From positions 253,783 through 314,780 of the forward strand of contig NC_049990.1 in assembly GCF_000003815.2 (NCBI RefSeq): a DNA stretch of 60,998 bases, read 5' to 3'. The translations under genes were made by a program, and so were the position numbers. How positions within the stretch are numbered: position 1 is the stretch's first letter; each line of letters begins with the position of its first letter. This DNA comes from Branchiostoma floridae (lineage: Eukaryota > Chordata > Leptocardii > Amphioxiformes > Branchiostomatidae). The notes beneath the pieces are model-generated. The model worked only from the letters and a program-made list of their open reading frames with translations. It ran no database searches and was not told the origin of the DNA. Of the stretch, positions 24,301 to 34,217 are shown piece by piece.

Positions 24301-27300
24301 AGAAAAGTTCATACAGTAGTCTTTATTCATTTCATATTTCGAAACAAACTGTTTACTAAAGATGAAAGCCAAAAACAAAGGGACGTGCATGTTCAACACA
24401 GGTGTCAAATTGATTAGGTGACAGTTAAATTCTGCCGGAGCCCTCCCAAGCTCCCAGCGACACCAGCGCAACGCTCGCCTAAAGCACGCCAAAGTAGTTA
24501 AAAGTCGGACGGAATATCGTCCGGTTATTGCAGGAAGCCCGAACGAGTCCGGTGCGAGGCCGAAGAGTTCGGGCAAACTCCGACTGAAAGAAAGAGAGTC
24601 GAAAACCGTCGGGTTGCCGCCCGAGTATTGGCCAAGTCTTGGCCATTGCTCGGACAAGCTCCGGTCGAGCTACAGGCAACCCATTGACGACCTCTCCGAG
24701 CTCAACGCTCGCCGCCGAGGGCTCGCTGAAAATAAGCGCAGCTGCAAGTGCCCCGCAAACGCCGGCCGAGCTGCTAAACTCGCTCGAGGTTCGCATAATC
24801 GCCCAAACGCCGGTCATACACCGGCCGAAAATGCCCATTTGGAGTTCGCCAACAACTCGGCCGAGCTAAATTCTTGATTTGTAAAGGGGGCTTAAAGGGG
24901 GCTTTAGCGGAGCTGCGCTTAATTTCAGCAAGGCCTCGGCGACGATTTTTGGACATGGAGATTTTGGATTGGTCCATAGCAAAATACCTGTTAACTTTAT
25001 TATTTCTAGGGTGCCCGTCCACCCCACTCCTGCGCTACAAACTCAGAAATTAAAAGTTGATTGAAATATTGACTTTTTTACCAGTCGATTCTCACTTTGT
25101 CCATGTCCAAGACATGCTACGATCTCTTGGGGGATATATATTCTTTAGTGTTAGATAGACGTCGCCCGAGCCCCGTCCAATTTGTGATGGGGCAGATTTT
25201 CAGCGAAAAATGCAGCCGATACTCCGGCGATGTTGAAATTCGGCGAGCTCTGACCGATCTACAAATTCGGCCGGCGTCCGCATGAATTGTAAAGCCGGCT
25301 TAATGATTCTAATAACCACAAGCAGAATTCAAATATTGTAGGGTATAATTTCTATGTCAAATCACTGAAAGAAGCATAGATTTGAACACGGTTCAGCGTC
25401 AGTAAATTTTGATAGCATGTACCTTGATGGTCATCTCGTAGCTCTTGTACAGTTCGTTCGGCTCCGCCTCCTGGACCTTCCATGTGCGAGTGGAATTGTC
25501 CTTCTCCACCAGCTTCATCTTCCGCTGCCCCTCGGCCAGGTCTGTAGGATCGTAGTAGAAGGACACCACCGTGCCCACCTCTCCGTACCCTGGGGGAAAA
25601 CAGGAATTTGAAGTAGCAAAGATTATTGTAAGGAATTGTAGGCCACTCCCTTTTCAAATTTGTTCTCTTCAAACGTACCAGACTGTGTATGAAATATTGT
25701 CACTGAGATATAGAATTCACCATCAAGAAAGTAACGAACACCAGAAATAGGGAGAGACTGTCGTCTTTCTGGTTGGTAGGTGGAGATAGTCTCTCATTTC
25801 TCACATTTGGATGTCGGTCCAAGCATTGCAACGAAAACAATGTAAAAGTTAAATGCACCAGGCACTGGAATTTTCAGATTCAATTTCATCTATACAGATA
25901 TCTCGTTATATTATGCACAGGCACACGTATGTTAATAAGCTGACCAAAGAAATACAATGTTCACTAGATATTCTTGCTACATACAACTGTTCAAAGCTAA
26001 CATCAGTTCACAGCGTGTGAAATGCAGCAAGTCCGTTTTGAATTTCATCACTCAGATATCAGATCGAAAACGTAATGTCCAAAACAAAAAGGCTAGGGTC
26101 GGCAGGCTTTTGCTAGGGTCGGTCGGATGAGGAAAAAACTATTTATTTTTGCCTCAGGCCTAAATTTAATACCTTTCAGGACTCGTAGGTTTTCGTGCCC
26201 TTCCATGTACAGCTGCAGATCCACGAAGTTCCGGAAGGCGGACCAATAGAGCTCGGCAGACACAGGCATATCCTCGGTGTGGGTCAGGAATACCTTGGCG
26301 CCCACCGACAAGAACTCTGTCAACATAAATGATGATTAAACTTTCGACAGAGGATTGTAAAGAAACCAAAAGAGCTGGAAAAGAACATACTGTAATTTTG
26401 TTGTGAGGCGTGTCAAGTCGTGACACGAGGGGACGAGACGCGAGAGACGCTCATCCGTCGTAGCGACGGTAGAACCATATATATATATATACGAGGGGCA
26501 TTCAATAAGTAATGTCCCTGACCCATTTCCCATAGCAGGAGATTAATGAAACTTGGCACAGTTATTAGTCTTTCTCTTCATAGGAACCACCCAGAGTTTT
26601 GCATTTCTCCCATCATTTGATGTAGCTCTGGACACCGTTCTTGTAGGACATCCCAGGTTGGTCCTCCGACAGATGCCTCATCAATGGCAGAAGAGGGACG
26701 ACCAGGTCTGGGAGCTGTTTCCACAGACTTCCGACCTTGTTTGAATTCAGGATGCCAGCGTTTTACAAGGTCATATGATGGGGCATCATCACCATAAGTT
26801 TTTTTTCATTTCATCAAAAGTCCCCTTTGGTGTGCGTCCTTTCAAATACAAAAACCGGATCACTGTGCGACACTCAACTTGCTCCATTTCACACCTGGTC
26901 CATTTCACACCTGACTCAGTTCAAACACCAGTAAATCAGTAACCACAATTAGTTCAGAGCTGTTTTTTGCAACATAACCCATAGAGATATGACTCATTAC
27001 ACATGCAAAATTTCATCTAGATCAAACAACTGGAAGTGGGTCAGGGACATTACTTATTGAATGCCCCTCGTATATCTATCTATCTATCTATACCTATCTA
27101 TCTATATCCATCCTCACACTCAGGGTTGACAATCACGGCAAAGCCTATGATATCAACCCTGACAACTCAGCCACAGTATTCGGTTATTAGGGGTGCCTTG
27201 CTTATGAATATTAATGAGCTTACCCTTATATGGGCAGTCAGCCGTTGGGGATCGGGCGTCGGCATGGTGAGCAAACAAAGCCATGGTAATACGTAACATG

Positions 27301-27526
27301 ATTGGCTGATAGCTTCCCAGCGGCCATTGCGGGACAGCTTTAGCCTGTTTAAAGCTCTCTCATCGCCTGTTCTCTGATTGGCTCAGCCGCTGGCAGCTGG
27401 TTTGTGGCGACGCCCCCGGTACCCATATATTAACCTCAGGCAAGCAGAGGTGAAAACAGATGGAGTCCCTCTGACGACTCTGTTTCGCCTTTGCGTGGGA
27501 GAATGATCTATATCTATCTATCTACC

Positions 27527-27599
<73 letters not shown>

Positions 27600-28316
27600 C
27601 TCTATATAAAGGACTTGTAAGCATGCAGCAAAGGATAATACTCAATACTTTTTCAGTGACTACAGTTTTTGTTGGTATTTTCAATTCATAGGCACTACCA
27701 GAAAAACAATATTTTTTATCTGTCATAAAGAAATAGTGAAAACCTAAGAATGTAAATTTGTATTGAGCAATAACGTTTTACGGATAATTACATTATCGAA
27801 AGGCGCGTACAGAATTCATTTTGGTACGCCAGTAGTGTTAAATTATAGACAATCTTTGTTGACACGACAAAAGTACAGCGACTTTCGTAAGGTCTACATG
27901 TATATATAACATGACTACTTGCAGTACAACTAAACACATATACATGGATATCTATAGGTATGGATACATCAACATAAAGGGTCTAGCATGTCATTTACAC
28001 TATTGGTTCTACGGTATAAACAATCGTGGATATATTTGCCTACTTGTACACAATGTGGATGATCGCCTCCCAGAATGTACTTGAATTTATCTATCGAACA
28101 GAGAGAACCAAAGTCTTTAGAGCGAGCGGAAAGTAAGGTGAACAGCTCTGTTAACTTAAATGAACTTCTGTTCCCGTTAGTAAAATATTTTCAGGGGCGT
28201 TGCCTGTAGGTAAAAGATCCAACAAAACAAAGGTCGTTTCGGCGTGCATCAAAGTGTGACCACTTACTTCCAGGCAGTTTGCAGTCATCCACGACTTGTT
28301 TAAGTGTTGCCACCAT
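15342..28316 (-). CDS. SRPBCC x3-C2-lipoxygenase fusion protein (21 exons)
   Basis: Exons: 28316-28268, 26316-26173, 25589-25423, 23635-23537, 23245-23083, 22906-22752, 22311-22174, 21845-21687, 21308-21156, 20974-20896, 20512-20312, 20154-20007, 19668-19385, 19067-18904, 18570-18429, 18058-17795, 17660-17299, 17176-17007, 16857-16680, 16474-16324, 15509-15342. All junctions are GT-AG and in phase except one (see findings). About 1,178 aa. Residues ~17-160, ~175-305 and ~330-475 read as SRPBCC (Bet v 1/polyketide-cyclase fold) domains: 'SAELYWSAFRNF', 'SREKMWGIVGNFNDV', 'VPLEDVWKVF' with 'VGCIRVFKT'. Residues ~484-600 form a C2 domain with acidic calcium loops (FDADPYVV, MDRDTIGQDD). The rest is lipoxygenase, which adds O2 to polyunsaturated fatty acids. 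Iron ligands are visible: two His in HQFLYHLGYTH, then His and Asn in AQHSAIN. The C-terminus is Val rather than Ile. The start is the first in-frame ATG. Substrate and product are unknown. Confidence 0.85.
15838..16028 (-). mobile_element. tRNA-derived SINE in the lipoxygenase last intron
   Basis: On the minus strand the head has an A box (tggtgtaactggtaaagcg) and a B box (gagttcgatac). The body contains ttgtgcccttgggaaaggca and a tail with caggtgtaaaaatgggtacc. The same body occurs in the two SINEs at 35.2 and 35.5 kb. It sits between exons 16474-16324 and 15509-15342. Confidence 0.85.
18329..18402. repeat. (TTATG)n microsatellite
   Basis: About 14-15 perfect copies of the pentamer ttatg lie in the lipoxygenase intron between the exons ending at 18429 and beginning at 18058. 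Confidence 0.95.
23653..25303. mobile_element. 1.65-kb TTAA-flanked long-TIR foldback element
   Basis: A TTAA at 23653 and another at 25300 flank inverted ends. The left end (gccaggtttacaattcatgc, then ggacgccggccgaatttgta) matches the reverse complement of the right end for more than 120 bp with few mismatches. TTAA duplication suggests a piggyBac-like or similar non-autonomous transposon. The interior (24065-24900) is GC-rich and full of ggccga, cgagctc and gcccga words, including local inverted repeats, and may hold a nested copy near 24885-24905, where another TTAA is followed by agggggctttag. No transposase was seen. It lies in the intron between exons 25589-25423 and 23635-23537. Confidence 0.75.
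26492..27070 (-). mobile_element. Mariner-type element, deleted derivative
   Basis: Ends are 34-bp near-perfect TIRs starting cgaggggcattcaataagta, flanked by TA on both sides (26490-26491 and 27071-27072). On the minus strand it encodes a broken mariner-type N-terminus: MEQVECRTVIRFLYLKGRTP, then PSYDLVKRWHPEFKQGRKSV, then ETAPRPGRPSS. That is the helix-turn-helix DNA-binding part with its GRPS linker. The DDD catalytic part is missing, so it cannot be autonomous. It sits in the first coding intron of the lipoxygenase gene. Confidence 0.85.
27071..27106. repeat. (TATC)n microsatellite, short
   Basis: An interrupted run of tatc/ctat tetramers directly abuts the right end of the mariner element. 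Confidence 0.85.
27107..27490. other. Promoter- or LTR-like GC-richer block
   Basis: This block lies between two TATC microsatellites. It has two inverted CCAAT boxes (ATTGG at 27301 and 27377) and a TATA-like catatatta at 27424, followed by a potential initiation region. It could be a solo LTR or part of another repeat. No protein similarity was seen. Confidence 0.3.
27505..27607. repeat. (TATC)n microsatellite, long
   Basis: A long, nearly perfect run of tatc tetramers interrupted once near 27517 and once near 27536. Confidence 0.95.
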
Positions 28317-31300
28317 TTTGTCAGGTTGTTGTAACGTCAGAATAAGACCAGGGATGAAGAACGCCTGTATCAACATTACACAAAAATAAGTCAGACTTAA
28401 TTGTCAGTGGGTCAAGACGCAAATTAAAGAAGGGAATTCTTAGGAATAGCAAATTTTGTAAACATTTTTTGGCATACATTTTCGTACACAATGTTTGTTT
28501 GCTTGTTGGTTGATATTGTGGATGGATGGATGATTGGCTGGTTGATTGGTTGGTTGGTGGGTGGGTTAGTTTGTTGGTTAGTTTTTTGTTTGTTTATTTG
28601 GTTAGTTGGTTGTGTGGGGTTGTTGGTTATCTGGGAGAGGGGAAGCCAAACAAATCACCAGAGCGGCGCTTATAACGTTACAAAGTTGGGCAAAAATTAC
28701 GTCATTTTGTAACTTTGAATTTTATCTCGTTGGAAATTTCACAACAATCTTTAAAAGCCAAAAATGTAGGTCTATTCAGATCTTGTTTTATTTGTTTTCG
28801 TTACGTCCAAAGGTGTTGGAGTGACAATGCCGTAAAATATGCTGAATTTCGTGTTCTTGAGATTCGAAAATTGGGGAAGATGACCACAAAACTTTATTTC
28901 CCCGTTACCATGGCAACAAGGAGTTTTGATCTAAAAGAAAGCTATTTTGAGGGGTTGTGTTCCAAGTACTATCACCTTGCAAAATATGAGCCAAATCGAT
29001 TATTTGACCGGTGCCACCATTTTACCCCTGCCACCATTTTGCTCTTTAAGAATTCTAAAAGAATTTTTATTAGAATTCTAACTTAATTTGTCACGTAGAG
29101 TACTTTGGCCACGGCTAAAATTCACAATTTTCGCCAAATGCCAAATGGCCTACTTTCACGGAAGACCACCGCCCAAAACTCTACACGTCAAGCAGTTGTT
29201 TGATAGACATTTGAAAAGAAGTTGAGTTAAAACTCTATTTCAACCTTGTCAAATGAAGATGGCTAAAATTAAACATTTAGCTGAAATGGTTATTTTAACG
29301 GGAGTAAGTGAACTGCAGCTTCCTTACATTAATCGATCTATTCTGTAAATGTAAGAAAAAATGCAAGAACATATTTAGGAAGAAAAACGCGGCTATCAAA
29401 CGCTGACAAAATAGAAAACCCGATAAAAATGTCTTAAAAGACGTCAATATCCAGTCACGGACTCAACATCTGCTCGGAGAGTAGTATTATTTGACTTGAG
29501 TCTCTTGACGTACCGTCAACGTGCTTATTGGGCTCATCGAAAGGTAGGGATATTTTAACTTAATCTACATTCTTTGCCAACACAGTGCAGTCACCAACTC
29601 TTTGAGAACGCTGTTGTGACCGACTGTCCTTCAGGGCAACCGGAAAATAGTTCACAACATGCCTCAGCGTTTGGTGACCTTGGCATAGACGGCAGTTAGA
29701 CGACAGTAATTTTCCCCATCGGACGCGTGTAGGCAGCCAATTGACAGTGGCGCTTATGGCAAACTCAGAGACGCTTCGCGGACTTTTGCACAGTGAGCTT
29801 CTCCATCTTGTGTCAGACTGCTTGACTTCAACTAGTTCCACCAAGTACTGATGATGGCTATACCTAATCTTCATTGGGCAATGATATTTCAAAATGTTTT
29901 TTCGGGCCAAATGCGGATCTTAAATCTTCTGATCTCATAGTCATATTGCTGGTACAATCCACGAACTACTTAGGTTGTCTTGGTACTTGTCCATGGACAA
30001 AGGGGACACCTTCTACAAGCGCCTCACGTCCCTAACGACGATCTCATACGCAGGGTGTTCTACCCGGAGTACACATGGGAACGATTTTAGAGGTTCGAGA
30101 GAAATCTCGACGTTCTAATCGTAATAGTTCCCGGGCGTCATGCTTTACTTACAGAACAAAATGGATCTGACTAGGCTGAGCATATTTTAGACTTTGTGTC
30201 AAGTTGTGTTAAAGTTTTTGAAACAGAATTTTTACCACTAGGCTTACACTGTTAGATAAACAAAGCCCTAAACAGAATATACTGTTAGAATTGGTATATG
30301 AACAACTACAGTAAAGAAATTTATAAATTGCATGTACTCCTAAGGCAATAAGCTAGAAAATAGAACCCTCGTCGTTAATTGCTGCAGTTTTCTTTCTGTC
30401 TCACGCCATAACATAAGAAAACGGTACGAAATGGAACGCCCGATAAAAATGCATAAAGCGTAAACAAGAAAGCTTCTGAAAAAAGCTGGCCGGTGCGTAT
30501 TTTGGAAAAAGCCTGAATGTTAAACAAAATCACATGAAAAAAAAAGTTTTTAACATCGAATTACTGAATTGGTCTGTCCTCTATCCAAAAAAAAACATGA
30601 CATGAGATTTGTCTTACAAAGAAATGGACAGTCATGTTATCCATGTTATCTGTATTTATCAAAGATCGTGCGTTCCTTCAGTGCGTAAAGCGGAAACTTT
30701 AATAGTATGGCGTTCTACGCCTAGGCGCGCCTGACTTATGGTATCGCGACGGGAGGTATGGGGTAATCTCAAAAAACAGCGGGTCTTGGGCCGTCATATT
30801 CGGTCAGGGGATGGGCGAACATGTTAGCCAACGAATGCGCTAAAAAGTTTTGCATATCGTTCCGAAATTATCTTAAAATGGGCAACTTTTAAACTTTTTT
30901 GGGCAATATTTTAGTGAAAAAGGGACCGTGCGGGCCGGAGCTGGACCGTGCGGGCCGGAGCTGGATTTTAACGGGAGTGAAATAGAAGAGAACGGTTGAA
31001 CGGTTGAAGGGTTGGACGGTTGAACCAACCGCTTCTCTGGGCACAAACCCGGTGCTACGCACCGGGAAAAAACAGCCGCTTCGAAGCTGAACCTTTTCTG
31101 CTTGGAGAATATTCTCTGTACATGCTACGTATTCGACACTTCGGATTCTATGTCAACAGCCCTAATCACTATGTAAGACAAGGTCACTTATTTAAGTCTC
31201 CAGCTATGTAGTTCATTAAGCTGATGTCATATGGCAATTTCTGGACATGCATTAAATAACAAAAGTGTTGCAACAAATTGTTTTACCATAAGCGACGGCA

Positions 31301-32579
31301 TCTCGGTTGACATAAACCAGAAAACCGAGCCAAAAAGACAACTCAGGCCTAGATGTCAATCCTATCCTGCAACATTTACACTCTGCCTCAAGAGCTATCT
31401 AACCATCAAAAGTCACAACTATAGCATTTTCAGAACTACTGTTCAGTACAAAAGATACTAAAAACCTGACGTTCTGCTACAATACTATAGTAACCCGTTG
31501 GGAGTCGTATTGTCGATCTTAACCTCCATTATTCTTATCAAATAAGAATCCATGCACAGCTTCTCGAGCTACGGCGTCCACAGACGTTACAGAAATACCT
31601 GATTAATTTCTCATCATCATCATGACATTAATTTCTAGTGTTCTCGTTAAACGTATATGTAATTAAGCTAACCAGTGAGGAGTCACCAAAATGTATATCA
31701 AAACAGAATGAAGAAAGAATGACAGAATGTTGGGTTGACGTGTAGTGTGCGTGAAGGTGTGGGTGGAGAAGCACCATCTGAAACGTGCGCCATTTTGTCA
31801 TATCATGTGTCTTGTATACGTACGGAGTCAAGGACGTACTTATCACAGCAGCACAGAATCGCGTTGTCATACGGCATATAATGTTCATTTGGTGCGAGTA
31901 TATGTAGCGTACATGTTACGACAGGTGTCTGTAAAGAGAGATGCGCCACAACATACGCCCTCGGCATACGATCATTTCATTGAGCATGTTTAATTAACTG
32001 CCAAGGAAATTTTATGAGATGGAGTAAAAATAATACATCTTGCATTGCACGAGATGCGTGAGAATCACATATAGGTGCTCATGCGTCAGCAATGGAAGCA
32101 TGATTAATCTTAAAACAAACAAGAAACAATTTGCAAGATGTTCTGTGTTTCTCCGGGTCCAACACATGGAGGCATATTATTGTCCTGAGGTAGTTACTAT
32201 TTCTATATCTCAGTGGGTTCCAATACAAGAAGAATATGACCCAAGGCCACGCCAATACGACAGCAAAATGCACAGGCGTATAGCTAAACTTGTGGGAACT
32301 GTTTGAAGCCTGCGGCTGCATGTTTCTACGGCACCAATAGAAAAAAGGGCGACTTTGTCAATTCAACGTGACAAGTATAATCCCATCGACTCTGTTTCTA
32401 TGAAATGTACGGAATAAACTGTTTCCATACGGTTTCTTTAACGATCGGAAAGGTTTTCAACCAATGTTTTAAGCACAATTGCGTTCCAATACATGTAGCA
32501 ATTCTTTAATGTTCTAACGTTTCAGCGTAGACGTGTACATGAAGTAGAGTCGTAAACAAATGTATCAAAGAAGCTAAAA
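28317..32579. other. Upstream region / probable first intron of the lipoxygenase gene
   Basis: No conserved coding exon was seen apart from the LINE remnant at 29566-29910. An in-frame acceptor (gttgatacag on the minus strand, near 28371) precedes the proposed start ATG, so the gene probably has an upstream non-coding exon. Other contents: a G/T-rich stretch 28520-28630, a 21-bp direct duplication near 30923-30965, a cggttgaa repeat near 31003-31025, and a 7-bp-stem hairpin (cccggtg...caccggg) at 31046-31064. MITE-like words (aaaaacagccg, ctgcttggaga) occur near 31068-31115. Confidence 0.4.
29566..29910 (-). mobile_element. LINE reverse-transcriptase remnant
   Basis: The minus-strand translation includes SEFAISATVNWLPTRVRWGK, then SSNCRLCQGHQTLRHVVNYF, then PVALKDSR. 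The pattern L-PT--R-WG---S--C-LC----T--H----C--AL--GR is typical of the C-terminal zinc-knuckle region of non-LTR retrotransposon polyproteins. It is a fragment only. Confidence 0.65.
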
Positions 32580-32581
32580 AC

Positions 32582-32707
32582 AAACTTACTGAGCTCTTGC
32601 AACGCCAGAACTCGTTGACGCCCCAACTTAGACAGGTGTTCTCTCAAAAATAAAAGGGTGCGGTCTGAACACGCTATCTTCTTTGTTCGATCGTTTAATT
32701 CAACCAA
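32582..32707 (-). other. Possible 5' non-coding exon of the lipoxygenase gene
   Basis: Read on the minus strand, the segment ends in a strong donor (gagctca followed by gtaagtttg). Joining it to the acceptor near 28371 puts its open frame out of register with the protein and leads to a stop before the proposed ATG. It would therefore act as 5' UTR. This is placement by splice signal only; it may belong to nothing. Confidence 0.25.
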
Positions 32708-33350
32708 TCACTATGTCTGATAGGAATACATTCGGTACGTTGGAGACATTCCACCCCTCTAGGTATCCAATCAGCGTCTTCGTTACTAAAACTTCACCGG
32801 CACGAGGCTTCGAGGTATATCCGAAGCGACAGATGCATAATTTAATCAGGAATTCTACGAAGAACTGGGTGAGGTATAGAAAAGCCCATAGCTTTCTGAT
32901 TAAATTTTGTTTGAACCTTTATTTATTCACTGTCAAATTGTTTCATAGTCACATGATTTGTGCGTGTGGCTACACACTGGGAAAGTTGCTAGGCAGAAAT
33001 GCTATATTTAGTAAATGTAGACTAGGTTTTGCACATCAACAGCAATGCCAACGTTACCTATAGTACTTTGGGATACAACAACTACTAAATCATATTTTCG
33101 CCATCCTTAAAAATACTTGTTAAATTTTAGTCCAACTTTTGTTAAGGCCAGCCATTACGAGTTGTGTGCTTAAAATATTTTTCTGTTGTCAATCGCTTTG
33201 TTTTAAGATATGATAACAACAAGATGTCTTAAAAGTTCCTAAATTATGGGGACACCCATGTTATACTTCCGTATCCACATCTGCTTCAGCATGCGGGGGT
33301 TACCAATTGTTACAACTTGCCACTGCGCCTTATTTTTTATCTTCAACGGT

Positions 33351-33524
33351 ATACAGTCAAACCTGTCTATAGCGGCCACTCAAGGGACCGGACAAATTTG
33401 GCCACTATAGACAGGTGGCCTCTGTATAGAGGTGGTAACTTGCAGATAAAATACGCAAGGGACAGACAAAAAGTGGCCACTATGGACTCTGTAGAGGTGG
33501 CCCCTAATACAGGTTTGACTGTAT
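33351..33524. mobile_element. Palindromic MITE (atacagtcaaacctgt termini)
   Basis: The ends atacagtcaaacctgt and acaggtttgactgtat are perfect inverted repeats of 16 bp. The inside repeats ggccactatagacagg and aggtggcc words in both orientations. It is about 174 bp with no coding potential. Confidence 0.8.
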
Positions 33525-33934
33525 TACAATTTGAGCCAATGTCAGCGATTCGCAACTTTCTCTTCAGTTCCAATATGGCGGGTGTCTACACTTTGTAACA
33601 AACCAATGCTTGTAACAAATGGCAATGGTTTGTATACCGTATGTTTTGCTGAATATTTTAAGAACATACGGATGACCCAAGTGGGTATATGGCAGGAAAC
33701 TATATATGCAAGATTTTGATGGCTTTGGATGGAGTTGTGTCTTGTTGTTTCGCTCATTTTAGTTTAAATATTGTTCATCTACAAAAATATGTCATGTAAG
33801 CAGTAAGAAAAGTGTACTGCTTCTGATAGAGATTTGAAGTTATCTGTTGAGAACTTGCTTGTGATACTATGGCCCCTGGCAGCCCGACAAACAGCGCACC
33901 ACTGATAGCGATTAATATCGGTACTGCAGCTAGG

Positions 33935-34217
33935 TGACGTCATGTAGCTAGTCTAGCGACGTTCTCGTAGAAAAAAAAAGACAAATAGATATCAGCAACT
34001 GTAAAATTCGATCATCTGAAACAACAGTTCCTGATTAGAAACACTTTTATCGTTTATTGATAAGATATTATGGGCAATTTTACAAAAGTGGTATCGAACA
34101 TAAATTACCCACAATTCCCGTTGCCAGGGCGGCCATATTGGATACTTTGCCGCTCCAGCTCGAGAAAGTTTTGGTCGGGTTTTTCTTGATTTTAGTCGCT
34201 GTTTGGAAGACTTAGCG
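33935..34217 (+). promoter_or_regulatory. DYNLT2B promoter region (CRE, Staf-like and X-box-like motifs)
   Basis: A perfect CRE (tgacgtca) lies at 33935-33942. A ZNF143/Staf-type core (tacccacaat) lies near 34106-34115, about 100 bp upstream of the ATG. Immediately after it, gttgccagggcggc at 34120-34133 resembles an imperfect RFX X-box, good in the left half and weak in the right half. X-boxes near the start are typical of ciliary genes, which fits DYNLT2B. Motif matches are by eye. Confidence 0.4.

Noticed and set aside
24184-24877. ORFs of up to 157 codons on both strands in the GC-rich block
   Set aside because: Overlapping frames on both strands are open because of the GC-rich repeated words inside the foldback element. 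No transposase or other motif was seen.
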